Assembly (NCBI RefSeq): GCF_900094595.1
Contig: NZ_FMAD01000003.1
Span: 248,001-312,000 of the forward strand
Reading direction: 5' to 3'
Origin: Cupriavidus alkaliphilus
GTDB lineage: Bacteria; Pseudomonadota; Gammaproteobacteria; Burkholderiales; Burkholderiaceae
DNA: 64,000 nt
A program made the position numbers and the translations under genes. Of the stretch, positions 47,335-59,502 are shown piece by piece. Below the pieces are notes generated by a model, which was not told where the DNA came from, did not search any database, and worked only from the letters and a program-made list of their open reading frames with translations. The first letter of the stretch is position 1; the number at the start of each line of letters is the position of its first letter.

Positions 47335-48081
47335 TCAGGGGGCGATCTGGTCGACGGCGTCGGTAATCACCCCATCGAGCCCCCATTCCAGCAATTGCGC
47401 CGCCCGCGCCGGATCGTTGACGGTGTACGCCAGCACGCGCAGGCCGGCCGCATGTGCGGCGGCAATCACGCCGGCATCCAACTCGCGATGGTTGGCATCG
47501 AGCGCGACGCAGCCGAGCCGGCGCACCCGCTCCAGCCAGTCACCCGGTAGTTTGTCCAGCAGCAACGCGCGCGGCAGGCCGGGCGCGACACGCGCCGCGG
47601 TGGCAAGCGCTTCTTCCGAAAACGAGGACAGCAGCGGCGGCACCTCGGCGCCGGCCCACAGCGACTGGGCATCGAGGGCCACGGCGGCGCCGGTGCGCGC
47701 CTCGGTGCCCGGCACCGGCTTGATCTCGATATTGACCTGGAAGCCGTTGGCGCGGGTGTAGCGCGCGATCGCCGCCAGCGTCGGCACCGGCTCGCCGGCG
47801 AAGGCCGGGCCGTGCCAGCCGCCGGCATCGAGCAGCGCAAGTTCGCCCAGCGTCAGCGTGTCCACCCTGCCCTGGCCGCTGGTGGTGCGGTCCAGGGTGG
47901 CATCGTGCATCAGCACCGGCTTGCCGTCGGCCGACAGCTTCACGTCGAACTCGAACATGCGGTAGCCAAAGCCGGCGCCGTGGCGGAACGCCGCCAGTGT
48001 GTTCTCCGGCGCCAGCTTGCCGGCGCCGCGGTGCGCAATGTGGCTGGGATAGCGCCAGGGGTGGTCGGTTGCCGTGGTCAT
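47335..48081 (-). CDS. ugpQ: Glycerophosphodiester phosphodiesterase
   Basis: 248 residues. GDPD-type TIM barrel. HRGAGKLAPENTLAAF and FDVKLSADGKPVLMHD carry the catalytic His residues and metal ligands. Hydrolyses glycerophosphodiesters to glycerol 3-phosphate plus alcohol, in the cytoplasm since no signal peptide is present. Overlaps or abuts ugpC (its start lies 1 base before the ugpC stop codon), so it is part of the ugp operon. Start ATG at 48081 chosen over an upstream frame inside ugpC. Confidence 0.94.
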   Translation of the reverse strand: MTTATDHPWRYPSHIAHRGAGKLAPENTLAAFRHGAGFGYRMFEFDVKLSADGKPVLMHDATLDRTTSGQGRVDTLTLGELALLDAGGWHGPAFAGEPVPTLAAIARYTRANGFQVNIEIKPVPGTEARTGAAVALDAQSLWAGAEVPPLLSSFSEEALATAARVAPGLPRALLLDKLPGDWLERVRRLGCVALDANHRELDAGVIAAAHAAGLRVLAYTVNDPARAAQLLEWGLDGVITDAVDQIAP

Positions 48082-48082
48082 G

Positions 48083-49183
<1,101 letters not shown>

Positions 49184-49193
49184 TGTGTTCCGC

Positions 49194-50042
49194 TTATTTC
49201 TCGGTTTCTACCAGGCCCTTGACGAACCACTTCTGCATCAGCACCACCACCACCGCGGGCGGGATCATCGCCAGCATCACCGTGGCCATCACCAGGTTCC
49301 AGTCGGTGGCGGCGTCGCCCGAGCGCGAGATCATTTGCGTCACGCCCACCACCACCGGCGTCATCGACTTCTGCGTGGTGATCAGCAGCGGCCACAGGTA
49401 CTGATTCCAGCCGTAGATGAACTGGATCACGAACAGCGCGGCGATGCTGGTACGCGACAGCGGCAGCACCACGTCCCAGAAAAAGCGCAGCGGCCCGGCG
49501 CCGTCGATGCGCGCCGCTTCCGCGAGTTCATCGGGAATCGTCAGGAAGAACTGGCGGAACAGGAAGGTCGCGGTCGCCGACGCGATGATTGGAATGGTCA
49601 GCCCGAAGTAGCTGTCGAGCAGCCCGAGGTCCGACACCACCTTGTAGGTCGGCAGGATCCGCACCTCCACCGGCAGCATCAGGGTAATGAAGATCAGCCA
49701 GAAGAAGGTCTTGCGCAGCGGGAACTTGAAATAGACGATGGCAAAGGCCGAGATGATCGAGATCGCGATCTTGCCCAGCGCGATGCCCAGCGCCATGATC
49801 AGGCTGTTCTTCATCATGGTCGAGACCGGCGAGGCGGCCTCGCCCACGCCCTGGAACAGCACGGTGCGATAGTTGTCGATCAGGTGGCTGCCGGGGATCA
49901 GCGTCATCGGCGCGTCGAGCACTTCTTCGGCGGTCAGCGTCGACGCGACGAAGGTCAGGTACACCGGGAACACCACGATGACGATGCCGAGGATCAGCAC
50001 CGCGTGGGTCAGGAAATCGAGGAAAGGACGACGTTCTACCAT
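49194..50042 (-). CDS. ugpE: Glycerol-3-phosphate ABC transporter permease UgpE
   Basis: 282 residues, six membrane helices. The EAA loop, which docks onto UgpC, reads [40 protein letters not shown] is the first helix. Forms a heterodimer with UgpA. 11 bases after ugpA. Confidence 0.96.
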   Translation of the reverse strand: MVERRPFLDFLTHAVLILGIVIVVFPVYLTFVASTLTAEEVLDAPMTLIPGSHLIDNYRTVLFQGVGEAASPVSTMMKNSLIMALGIALGKIAISIISAFAIVYFKFPLRKTFFWLIFITLMLPVEVRILPTYKVVSDLGLLDSYFGLTIPIIASATATFLFRQFFLTIPDELAEAARIDGAGPLRFFWDVVLPLSRTSIAALFVIQFIYGWNQYLWPLLITTQKSMTPVVVGVTQMISRSGDAATDWNLVMATVMLAMIPPAVVVVLMQKWFVKGLVETEK

Positions 50043-50053
50043 GGTTGCCTCTG

Positions 50054-50935
50054 TCAGTACTGGACCTTGCGTTCCACATAACGGAACTGCACCACGGTCA
50101 GAGCGATCACGATCACCATCAGCACCACCGACTGCGCGGCCGAGCCGCCGATGTCCATGCCGCGGAAGCCGTCATGGAAGACCTTATAGACCAGCGTGTT
50201 GGTCGAGTTGAACGGCCCCCCATGCGTGACCGCGTCGATGATGGCAAACGTGTCGAAGAACGCGTACACCACGTTGATCACCATCAGGAAGAAGGTGGTC
50301 GGCGACAGCAGCGGGAACACGATCGACCAGAACCGGCGCCACGGGCCCGCGCCGTCGATGGCGGCGGCCTCGATCAGCGAGCGCGGAATGCTTTGCAGCC
50401 CGGCCAGGAAGAACAGGAAGTTGTAGCTGATCTGCTTCCAGGCCGCGGCCAGCACCACCAGCAGCAAGGCCTGGTTGCCATTGAGCAGGAAGTTCCATTC
50501 GACGCCGAGCTTGCGCAGCGCAAATGACACCACCCCGAGGGTCGGGTTGAACATGAACATCCACAGCACGCCCGCCACCGCCGGCGCCACCGCGTACGGC
50601 CAGATCAGCAGGGTCTTGTAGCCCACCGCGCCGCGGATCACGCGGTCGGCAAAATAGGCCAGCGCCAGTGCGGTGGTCAGCCCCACCACCGTGACGCCCA
50701 CGGCAAAGATGGCGGTGACCTGGAACGACTCGACATAGAGCGGGTCGTTCCACAGCATGCGGAAGTTGTCCAGGCCGACGAACTCCAGGTTGATGCCGAA
50801 GGCATCCTGCTGCAGCATCGACTGGTACAGGGCCTGCCCGGCGGGCAGGAAAAAGAAGATCAGCGTGATCGCGATCTGCGGCAACACCAGCAGATACGGC
50901 AGCCACGGCGAGCGGAACACGACGCGTTTTTCCAT
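50054..50935 (-). CDS. ugpA: Glycerol-3-phosphate ABC transporter permease UgpA
   Basis: 293 residues, six membrane helices. EAA loop [20 protein letters not shown]. Starts [20 protein letters not shown], which is typical of UgpA. Partner of UgpE. Separated from ugpB by 160 bases, in which no terminator is seen. Confidence 0.96.
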   Translation of the reverse strand: MEKRVVFRSPWLPYLLVLPQIAITLIFFFLPAGQALYQSMLQQDAFGINLEFVGLDNFRMLWNDPLYVESFQVTAIFAVGVTVVGLTTALALAYFADRVIRGAVGYKTLLIWPYAVAPAVAGVLWMFMFNPTLGVVSFALRKLGVEWNFLLNGNQALLLVVLAAAWKQISYNFLFFLAGLQSIPRSLIEAAAIDGAGPWRRFWSIVFPLLSPTTFFLMVINVVYAFFDTFAIIDAVTHGGPFNSTNTLVYKVFHDGFRGMDIGGSAAQSVVLMVIVIALTVVQFRYVERKVQY

Positions 50936-51095
50936 GAACGGATTCCGGCGGATGCCGCGGATGGCGGCATCGGACAAGGTAAGGATCAGGTACGAAGCGG
51001 CGGCCGGCACCGATCGGTGCCGGCCACAAAGCAAGCGGGCGGAGGTTTCGCCGCCGCCCGCCTGTCACGTCAGCCTGCTGGCAAGGCCCTGCGCC

Positions 51096-52412
51096 TTATT
51101 CGCGCGCGGTCTTCTGGAAGCGCTCCAGCAAGTCGTTGCCGCGTGCCACGGCCGAGTCCAGCGCCGCCTTGGGCTCCTTCTTGCCGGCCCAGACGGCCTC
51201 CAGCTCTTCGTCGACCACGGTGCGGATCTGCACCATATTGCCCAGGCGCACGCCGCGCGACTTGTCGGTGGTCTTGACCACCATCTGCTGCACCGAGACG
51301 TCGGCGCCGGGGTTCTTGTCGTAGTAGCCCGATTTCTTGGTGGCCTCGTAGGCGGCCATGGTCACCGGCAGGTAGCCGGTGGCCTGGTGCCAGTCAGACT
51401 GGATCTCCGGGCGCGACAGGTAATTGAAGAACTTGGCGACGCCCTTGTACTCTTCAGGCTTCTTGCCGCCCATCACCCACAGCGAGGCACCGCCGATGAT
51501 GGTGTTCTGCGGCGCACCCTGCACGTCCGGGTAGTACGGCAGCTGCGCCACCGCGAACGCGAACTTGGCGTTCTTGCGGATATTGGCCAGCGACGCCGAC
51601 GAGCCGGTGAACATGGCGCATTCGCCGTTGTAGAACTTGGCCTGCGACTCGGCCTTGCGCCCGCCATAGCTGAAGTAGCCCTTCTTCACCATGTCCTGCA
51701 GGTTGGTGACGTGCTTGACGTGCAGCGGGCTGTTGAAGATCAGGCGCGTATCGGTGCCGCCGAAGCCGTTGTTCTTGGTGGCGTACAGCGTGTTGTGCCA
51801 GGCCGAGAAGCTCTCGAGGTGGACCCAGCCCTGCCAGTCGGTGGTATAGGCGCAGTTGGTGCCCGAGGCCTTGAGCTTGGCCGAGTACTGCATCACCTCG
51901 GGCCAGGTCTTGGGCGGCTTTTCCGGATCCAGGCCCGCCTTCTTGAAGGCGTCCTTGTTGTAGTAGAACACCGTGGTCGAGCTGTTGAACGGGAACGACA
52001 GCATCTCGCCCTTGGACGAGGTGTAGTAGCCCGCCACGGCCGGGATGTAGGCCTTCTGGTCGAACTTCTCGCCGGCGTCCTTCATCACCGTCGACACCGG
52101 CTTGATCGCACCCTTGGCGCTCATCATGGTGGCGGTGCCGACCTCGAACACCTGCAGGATCGCCGGCGCGCCGCCGGCGCGGAAGGCGGCGATGCCCGCC
52201 GCCATGGTTTCGTCGTAATTGCCCTTGTTGACCGGCACCACCTTGTATTCGGACTGGCTGGCGTTGAACTTGTTGGCGATCTCGTTCACCTTGTCGTTCA
52301 GCGCGCCCTGCATGGCGTGCCACCACTGGATTTCAACGGCGGCGTGCGCGCTGCCGGCCCCGGTCAGGGCGGCCAGCGCGGCGAGTTTGAGCACGGTACG
52401 GGATACGGACAT
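51096..52412 (-). CDS. ugpB: Glycerol-3-phosphate periplasmic binding protein
   Basis: 438 residues. Sec signal peptide (residues 1-24, ends AHA) and mature start [15 protein letters not shown], typical for UgpB. Binds sn-glycerol 3-phosphate and glycerophosphodiesters in the periplasm and delivers them to UgpAEC. First gene of the operon; GGAGAG precedes the ATG. A Pho-box-like element lies about 45-70 bases upstream. Confidence 0.96.
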   Translation of the reverse strand: MSVSRTVLKLAALAALTGAGSAHAAVEIQWWHAMQGALNDKVNEIANKFNASQSEYKVVPVNKGNYDETMAAGIAAFRAGGAPAILQVFEVGTATMMSAKGAIKPVSTVMKDAGEKFDQKAYIPAVAGYYTSSKGEMLSFPFNSSTTVFYYNKDAFKKAGLDPEKPPKTWPEVMQYSAKLKASGTNCAYTTDWQGWVHLESFSAWHNTLYATKNNGFGGTDTRLIFNSPLHVKHVTNLQDMVKKGYFSYGGRKAESQAKFYNGECAMFTGSSASLANIRKNAKFAFAVAQLPYYPDVQGAPQNTIIGGASLWVMGGKKPEEYKGVAKFFNYLSRPEIQSDWHQATGYLPVTMAAYEATKKSGYYDKNPGADVSVQQMVVKTTDKSRGVRLGNMVQIRTVVDEELEAVWAGKKEPKAALDSAVARGNDLLERFQKTARE

Positions 52413-52454
52413 CGAGGCTCTCCTTGGCTTGTCTTGTTGCGGTCAGTCGAAAAT

Positions 52455-52482
52455 CCGACAGCATGTGATTTTTTTGTGACAG
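52455..52482 (-). promoter_or_regulatory. Pho-box-like element of the ugp operon
   Basis: On the minus strand: CTGTCAC, AAAA, AAATCAC, ATG, CTGTCGG. Three 7-base units resembling CTGTCAT at 11- and 10-base steps fit the PhoB-binding direct repeat. In E. coli the ugp operon is controlled by PhoB, so phosphate starvation induction is plausible. Confidence 0.65.
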
Positions 52483-52606
52483 CGGCATGTTACGCCGGTC
52501 GCACCTGCGCAAGCAAATCAGCAGATTCACCAGTATGGCCGTGCCGCGGCGTTTTGCAGTGCAATAAACGAATTTGGCCGCAGATCCACGGTTACAATGG
52601 CCCGCC

Positions 52607-53398
52607 ATGCAATCCCTGAACAAGCTCTCTAATACGGCGCTGCGCAACGTGCGCGGCGTGCTGACCGATATCGACGGCACCCTGACCACCGACGGCCGGC
52701 TGCCGGCCTCGACCTACCTGGCCCTGGACGGCCTGCGCCGGGCCGGCCTGCATGTGATCCCGGTAACCGGGCGCTGCATCGCGTGGGCCGAGATCCTGAC
52801 GCGGCTATGGCCGGTCGATGCCATCATCGGCGAGAACGGCGCGTTCTATTCGCACCTGCACAACGGCCGGCTGCAGACCCGCTTCCTCGACGATGCAGCC
52901 ACGCGCGCACGCAACCTCGAGCGCATCCAAGCGTTGGGGCAGCGCATCGTGCGCGAGGTGCCCGGCTGCGCGCTGGCTTCCGACCAGGCCTGGCATGCCG
53001 CCGACCTGGCCATCGACCACGCCGAGGACGTGGTGCCACTGCCGGAGGACGCCGTGGCGCGCATTGCGGAGCTGATGCGCGAGGCCGGCATGACCGCCAC
53101 CGTCAGCTCTATCCATGTCAACGGCTGGTTCGGCCAGCATGACAAGCTGTCGATGAGCAAGCTGTGCGTGGCCGAGCTGCTGGGCGAGGACGTGGACGCG
53201 CGGCGCGACCAGTGGCTGTTTATCGGGGATTCGGCCAACGATGCGTCGATGTTTGCGCATTTCCCGCTGTCGGTGGGCGTGGCCAATGTGCGCGATATCC
53301 TGCCGCAGCTGCCGGTGCCGCCGGCTTACATCACCGCGGCCGCGGGCGGCGAGGGTTTTGCGGAGATGGCGCAGCGGCTGATCGAAGCGCGCGGCTAG
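52607..53398 (+). CDS. HAD superfamily phosphatase (type IIB)
   Basis: 263 residues. Motif I is TDIDGTLTTDG with the nucleophile and acid/base Asp pair, motif II in VIPVTGRCIAW, a central C2B cap (about 90-190), lysine in SMSKLCVAELL and motif IV in FIGDSANDASMF. Related to Cof-like, sucrose-phosphate and mannosyl-3-phosphoglycerate phosphatases. The substrate is probably a phosphorylated sugar but is not readable. Divergent from ugpB. Confidence 0.9.
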   Translation: MQSLNKLSNTALRNVRGVLTDIDGTLTTDGRLPASTYLALDGLRRAGLHVIPVTGRCIAWAEILTRLWPVDAIIGENGAFYSHLHNGRLQTRFLDDAATRARNLERIQALGQRIVREVPGCALASDQAWHAADLAIDHAEDVVPLPEDAVARIAELMREAGMTATVSSIHVNGWFGQHDKLSMSKLCVAELLGEDVDARRDQWLFIGDSANDASMFAHFPLSVGVANVRDILPQLPVPPAYITAAAGGEGFAEMAQRLIEARG

Positions 53399-53430
53399 TG
53401 CCGCGGCATGTGCAAAGGGAAGATTTGTCC

Positions 53431-53452
53431 CCTCTCCCGCCGGCGGGAGAGG
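53431..53452. repeat. REP-like palindrome
   Basis: Perfect 22-base palindrome of CCTCTCCCGCC and its complement, flanked by GTCC on one side and a purine-rich GAGAGAGAGGGG tail. This core is a widespread intergenic repeat in many proteobacteria. It lies between the convergent HAD and ntrC genes and may act as a terminator-like hairpin. Confidence 0.65.
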
Positions 53453-53510
53453 GAGAGAGAGGGGCAGCAAACAACGGGAGTCGGCCAGGGCCGTAGTGCC
53501 CTGCCCCGCT

Positions 53511-55070
<1,560 letters not shown>

Positions 55071-55155
55071 GTGCGTCGCTTGTCTGCTCGGTGTCAGTTG
55101 GTCTTCCGCATGCCCTGGCCACGTCGGTGCACGCGCTTGCGGACGCCGGCAAAGG

Positions 55156-56334
55156 CTAGTGCAGCGGCAGCAGGATACGGAAGTCGGTACAGCCCGGCCT
55201 GCTCTCGCATTCGATCAAGCCCTCGTGCTGCTGCACGAAGGTTTGAGCGAGTGTGAGACCCAGTCCGCTGCCGCCATCCCTGCCCGATACCAGCGGATAG
55301 AAAATGCGTTCGCGGATGTCTTCGGGGATTCCCGGGCCGTTGTCGATCACATGCAAGTCCAATGCCAGCTTGAACAGGCGCTTGGCAATGGTGACCTGGC
55401 GCGCGATGCGCGTGCGCAGCACGATCTGCGCGTCGCCGCGCGCGATGCGCTCGGCCAGCGCCTGCGCGGCGTTATGGACGATGTTGAGCACGGCCTGGAT
55501 CAGCTGCTCCATGTCGCCCCGCAATTCGGGCAGGCTGGCATCGTAGTCGCGCACGATCTCGAGCCCGTTGGGAAACTCGGCCAGCACCACCGAGCGCACG
55601 CGCTCGAGCACCTCGTGGATATTCAGGCTCGATACGATATGCGGGTGCCGGTGCGGCTCAAGCAGCCGGTCGACCAGCGTCTGCAGCCGGTCCGACTCCT
55701 TGATGATGACCTGGGTGTATTCGCGCAGCGAGCGTTCGGGCAGCTCGAATTCCAGCAGCTGCGCCGCGCCGCGGATGCCGCCCAGCGGATTCTTGATCTC
55801 GTGGGCGAGGTTGCGGATCAGCTCCTTGTTGGCCGAGGTCAGGTCCAGGATGCGCTCTTCGCGGTCGCTGCGCACCTTCTGCTCGTTGGGCAGGATCTCG
55901 ACCACCACGGTGTCGCCGACCGCCTCGAGCGCGGCGATCACCACGTGCACATGGATCGGTTCCTGCAGCGGCGGATGCAGGATCAGGTCCTGCCGGCGCA
56001 CGTCGAACTGCCGCGTGACCACGGTGTCGAGCATGCTGTGCAGTTCATCCGATTTGCCGAACAGGTCGGGCAGCGTCAGCTCGACCATGCCCTTGCGCGA
56101 CACGCCGAAGGTGGCCTCGGCGGCCGCATTCGCGTAGACCACGCGCAGCCCGGGCTGGCGTACCAGCAGCACCGGGTTGGCGACCACGTCCAGGCCGGCA
56201 TGAAACGCCGCCGCGCCGATGCTGAGCACGCGCGCGCCGGTTTCGGACGGTGCCGGGTCCGCCGCGGGCGGCTCGGCCCGCGCGCCGTCGGCATTGCCGG
56301 CCTTGCGTGAGACTCCGCGAATCAGGCGACGCAT
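55156..56334 (-). CDS. ntrB: Nitrogen regulation sensor kinase NtrB
   Basis: 392 residues. N-terminal PAS domain (about 45-110), HisKA with phospho-His in NLAHEIKNPLGGIRGAAQLL (given as motif), N-box NIVHNAAQAL, and G-boxes in DNGPGIPEDIRERIF and GGSGLGLTLAQ. No membrane helix, so cytoplasmic, as expected for a GlnB-controlled kinase. Phosphorylates NtrC. Follows the DUF4124 gene by 4 bases and precedes ntrC by 85. Confidence 0.96.
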   Translation of the reverse strand: MRRLIRGVSRKAGNADGARAEPPAADPAPSETGARVLSIGAAAFHAGLDVVANPVLLVRQPGLRVVYANAAAEATFGVSRKGMVELTLPDLFGKSDELHSMLDTVVTRQFDVRRQDLILHPPLQEPIHVHVVIAALEAVGDTVVVEILPNEQKVRSDREERILDLTSANKELIRNLAHEIKNPLGGIRGAAQLLEFELPERSLREYTQVIIKESDRLQTLVDRLLEPHRHPHIVSSLNIHEVLERVRSVVLAEFPNGLEIVRDYDASLPELRGDMEQLIQAVLNIVHNAAQALAERIARGDAQIVLRTRIARQVTIAKRLFKLALDLHVIDNGPGIPEDIRERIFYPLVSGRDGGSGLGLTLAQTFVQQHEGLIECESRPGCTDFRILLPLH

Positions 56335-56338
56335 AAGA

Positions 56339-56911
56339 CTAGTCCTTCAGGTTGCCGAGCTCGCGCCGCAGCGACGCCGCGTTGGCCTCGCTGCGGGCAA
56401 TGTCGTCGCGCAGCGCCGCGGTGCGGTCGAGGTATTTCTGGTAGTTGCGCTCATTGCCCTGGCGCTCCGGCTGGCCGTTGTTGTATTCGGCGCGCAGCCC
56501 CTGCAGCTTGGCCTCCTCGGCCTGCAACTCCTGGGTCAGCACGGTGCGGCGCTCGCTGTCGCGGCTGCGCTGGGTGGCGCTGTCCACGCGCGGGAAACCG
56601 GTGCTGGCGGCGGTGGTGGCGCTGCTGCCGGCACTCTTGGCCGGTGCGGCAATGCGCCCGCCCGGCACGGTCACGACTTCGGGCAGGTTCAGCTTCTTGC
56701 AGCCCTTGCCGGCATTGCCGTTGCGGTACTCCGGCACGCCGTTGGGCCCGGTGCAGACATAGACATCCGAGGACTGCGCCAGCGACGGCCCGGCCCACGC
56801 GCCCAGTACCAGCGCCGCGGCGCTCACCAGAACGGGGAATTGGCGTCGGATTTGGTGCACGGAACGGGGCATGGCATGAGTCCGGCGGACCGTGCGGGAA
56901 AAGGCATCCAT
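56339..56911 (-). CDS. DUF4124-type periplasmic protein
   Basis: 190 residues from the first ATG; an ATG 13 codons later (56872) gives a more ordinary signal peptide (FPVLVSAAALVLGAWAG, cleaved near SLAQSS). The mature N-terminus VYVCTGPNGVPEYRNGNAGKGC matches DUF4124, a small beta-strand domain with a Cys pair. The C-terminal 90 residues form a coiled coil. The function is unknown. It sits between glnA and ntrB, 4 bases ahead of ntrB, an arrangement seen in related betaproteobacteria. Confidence 0.82.
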   Translation of the reverse strand: MDAFSRTVRRTHAMPRSVHQIRRQFPVLVSAAALVLGAWAGPSLAQSSDVYVCTGPNGVPEYRNGNAGKGCKKLNLPEVVTVPGGRIAAPAKSAGSSATTAASTGFPRVDSATQRSRDSERRTVLTQELQAEEAKLQGLRAEYNNGQPERQGNERNYQKYLDRTAALRDDIARSEANAASLRRELGNLKD

Positions 56912-56980
56912 GGCGTGGCGTCAGGTTAGAACGGGGGTGGATCGGGACAGAATCGGATTCCCCATTCTAGCGAGCAAAGC

Positions 56981-57008
56981 AAAAAGGGACAGCCGAAGCC
57001 GCCCCCTT
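56981..57008 (-). terminator. Terminator of glnA
   Basis: On the minus strand a roughly 10-bp stem with two G-U pairs and one bulge, closed by UUCG, then TTTTT. It lies about 65 bases past the glnA stop and separates glnA from the ntrBC genes. Confidence 0.75.
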
Positions 57009-57072
57009 GTGGTGCAACTGTTGCCCGGTCACAACCTGCGTGATGGCCGGAGAAGGGCCGGGCAAGGGCCGC

Positions 57073-58488
57073 TTACAGCGAGTAGTACATTTCGAACTCG
57101 ACCGGGTGCGTGGTCATGCGGAAACGCGTGACTTCTTCCATCTTCAGTTCGATGTAGGCATCGATCATCGAGTTCGAGAACACGCCGCCGCGGGTCAGGA
57201 ACTCGCGGTCGTTGTCCAGGTACTCCAGCGACTGGTCCAGGCTCGAGCAGACGGTCGGGATCTTTGCATCCTCTTCCGGCGGCAGGTCGTACAGGTTCTT
57301 GTCGGCGGCTTCGCCCGGGTGGATCTTGTTCATCACGCCGTCCAGGCCGGCCATCAGCAGCGCCGAGAAGCCCAGGTACGGGTTCATCAGCGGATCCGGG
57401 AAGCGGGTCTCGATGCGACGGCCCTTCGGGTTGGCCACATACGGGATACGGATCGAAGCCGACCGGTTGCGGGCCGAGTAGGCCAGCTTGACCGGAGCCT
57501 CGAAGCCCGGCACCAGGCGCTTGTACGAGTTCGTGCCCGGGTTGGTGATGGCGTTCAGCGCGCGGGCGTGCTTGATGATGCCGCCGATGTAGTACAGCGC
57601 GAATTCCGACAGGCCGGCGTAGCCGTTGCCAGCGAACAGGTTCTGGCCGTCCTTCCACACCGACTGGTGCACGTGCATGCCGGAACCGTTGTCGCCAACG
57701 ATGGGCTTCGGCATGAAGGTCGCGGTCTTGCCGTAGGTGTGGGCGACGTTCTGGATCACGTACTTCTGCAGCTGGGTCCAGTCGGCGCGCTGCACCAGCG
57801 TGCTGAACTTGGTGCCGATTTCGTTCTGACCCTGGCCAGCCACTTCGTGGTGGTGGACTTCAACGGGGATGCCCAGCGATTCCAGGATCAGGCACATCTC
57901 CGAACGCATGTCCTGGAAGGTGTCGATCGGAGCAACCGGGAAGTAGCCGCCCTTCTTGCCCGGACGGTGGCCGCTGTTGCCGTGCTCGAATTCCTTGGCC
58001 GACGACCACGGAGCTTCTTCGGAGTGAATCTTCACGAAGCAGCCTTGCATGTCGACGTTCCAGGTCACGCCGTCGAAGATGAAGAATTCGGGTTCCGGAC
58101 CGAAGAAGGCGGTGTCGCCCAGGCCGGTGCTCTTCAGGTAGGCTTCGGCGCGCTTGGCGATCGAACGCGGGTCGCGGTCATAGCCCTTGCCATCCGACGG
58201 CTCGATCACGTCGCACGACAGCACCAGCGTCGGCTCTTCATAGAACGGGTCGATGTGAGCCGTGTTCGAATCCGGCATCAGCAGCATGTCCGAAGCTTCG
58301 ATACCCTTCCAGCCGGCGATCGACGAGCCGTCGAAAGCGTGGCCGCTTTCGAACTTGTCTTCATCGAAGTGCGACACGGGCACGGACACGTGTTGCTCCT
58401 TGCCTTTGGTATCGGTGAAGCGGAAATCGACGAACTTGACGTCGTTTTCCTTCACCAGCTTCATCACGTCTGCAACGCTGTGGGCCAT
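57073..58488 (-). CDS. glnA: Glutamine synthetase, type I
   Basis: 471 residues, standard GSI-beta. Makes glutamine from glutamate, ammonia and [23 protein letters not shown] start, [16 protein letters not shown] latch, [17 protein letters not shown] active site and NLYDLPPEE with the adenylylated tyrosine near the C-terminus, showing control by GlnE. Start ATG at 58488 follows AGGAGATTGGC. Transcription is likely from the sigma-54 promoter upstream. Confidence 0.98.
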   Translation of the reverse strand: MAHSVADVMKLVKENDVKFVDFRFTDTKGKEQHVSVPVSHFDEDKFESGHAFDGSSIAGWKGIEASDMLLMPDSNTAHIDPFYEEPTLVLSCDVIEPSDGKGYDRDPRSIAKRAEAYLKSTGLGDTAFFGPEPEFFIFDGVTWNVDMQGCFVKIHSEEAPWSSAKEFEHGNSGHRPGKKGGYFPVAPIDTFQDMRSEMCLILESLGIPVEVHHHEVAGQGQNEIGTKFSTLVQRADWTQLQKYVIQNVAHTYGKTATFMPKPIVGDNGSGMHVHQSVWKDGQNLFAGNGYAGLSEFALYYIGGIIKHARALNAITNPGTNSYKRLVPGFEAPVKLAYSARNRSASIRIPYVANPKGRRIETRFPDPLMNPYLGFSALLMAGLDGVMNKIHPGEAADKNLYDLPPEEDAKIPTVCSSLDQSLEYLDNDREFLTRGGVFSNSMIDAYIELKMEEVTRFRMTTHPVEFEMYYSL

Positions 58489-58608
58489 GCCAATCTCCTG
58501 GGTATTCGGCAAATGTCTGTGAAAGCCAATTCTTGGGACTGTCGCCAGCGGCGCCGCTGCATCGTTGCCGCGCCTGACTGGCCTCGCCGCGAAAGGACGA
58601 CGGATGTT

Positions 58609-58624
58609 AGCAGAAAGCGTGCCA
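58609..58624 (-). promoter_or_regulatory. glnA: Sigma-54 promoter of glnA
   Basis: Minus strand TGGCACGCTTTCTGCT: a perfect -24 element TGGCACG, four bases, and CTGCT as -12 (consensus TTGCT, with the key GC kept). Transcription would begin near 58597, giving a leader of about 109 bases. Confidence 0.85.
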
Positions 58625-58776
58625 ACCAAACGTCCCACGCGGCGCCGGGCCCGAAAATTGTGCAACTCCGGCGAATCGCGCACCATGCTGGCCGGCAACG
58701 AAAACACCGTCCAGCGGGCGGGGGGACCATGTGGCGCTCACGCGACACGGGCAACCAAGATTGCCAGCGTCATGGA

Positions 58777-58792
58777 ACACCATCATGGTGCA
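58777..58792 (-). promoter_or_regulatory. NtrC-binding-like site
   Basis: ACACCA-TCA-TGGTGCA, one mismatch from the NtrC dyad GCACCA-N3-TGGTGC. It lies about 185 bases upstream of the glnA start of transcription, suitable for an enhancer. Confidence 0.7.
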
Positions 58793-58971
58793 AACTTCAA
58801 GCGACAGCACCGTCTTAGTGCATTCGCACCAAAATCGATCCACTTTCGCCCTGCGGCGGCGCTTCCCGGGCCCTCCCGGCCAGCGCAGCCACCGCCCCGC
58901 AACCGCGGCGCTATAGAATAACGGGTTGCGGCCCTTGCGCCACGATTCCACCCATTCAATTTGTCACGCCG

Positions 58972-59436
58972 ATGACCACCCGAGACGATCTCCTCCAGGC
59001 CGCCCGCCAGCGCCAGGAACAAAACCAGTTGCCGTACTTCGGCGCGCTGTCGCCGCAGGAAGCCTATGCCCTGCTGCAGAACGACCCTTCCGCCGTGCTG
59101 GTGGACGTGCGCACGCAGGCCGAGCTGGACTGGGTCGGCGGCGTCGACGTGCCCGACGCGCAATTTGCCCATGTCGAATGGATGTCCTACCCGGGCGGCG
59201 CGCAGAACGCGCGCTTTATCGAGGAACTGCGCGCACGCGTGCCGTCCGACGTGCCGGTGCTGTTCCTGTGCCGCAGCGCGGCGCGCTCCAAGCATGCGGC
59301 GCGGGTGGCCACCGAGGCCGGCTACCACTTCGCCATGGACGTGCTCGAAGGTTTCGAGGGCAACCGCGACGATCACCACCACCGCAAGACCGTCGAGGGC
59401 TGGTGCGTGCGCGGCCTGCCCTGGCATGGCGCCTGA
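58972..59436 (+). CDS. Rhodanese-like sulfurtransferase
   Basis: 154 residues, single rhodanese domain. The active-site loop FLCRSAARSKHAA holds the catalytic Cys (C100) in the CRxxxR pattern of sulfurtransferases. AVLVDVRTQAELDWVG is the first family strand. No signal peptide. Sulfur donor and acceptor are unknown. Ends at a strong terminator. Confidence 0.92.
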   Translation: MTTRDDLLQAARQRQEQNQLPYFGALSPQEAYALLQNDPSAVLVDVRTQAELDWVGGVDVPDAQFAHVEWMSYPGGAQNARFIEELRARVPSDVPVLFLCRSAARSKHAARVATEAGYHFAMDVLEGFEGNRDDHHHRKTVEGWCVRGLPWHGA

Positions 59437-59456
59437 TTGCGCCCGGACCTGATGAA

Positions 59457-59487
59457 AAGGGGCAGCCAAGGCTGCCCCTTCTTTTTT
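59457..59487 (+). terminator. Terminator of the rhodanese gene
   Basis: Perfect 11-bp stem AAGGGGCAGCC/GGCTGCCCCTT with 2-base loop and TCTTTTTT. It also faces the convergent CinA-like gene. Confidence 0.92.
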
Positions 59488-59502
59488 GGCCTGCCGCAAC
59501 GA

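Larger units (their letters stand above)
58489..58971. other. Control region between glnA and the rhodanese gene
   Basis: 483 bases with no gene. It contains the sigma-54 promoter and NtrC-like site of glnA (listed separately) and, on the plus strand, a TAGAAT -10-like box at 58914-58919 for the rhodanese gene. Confidence 0.6.
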
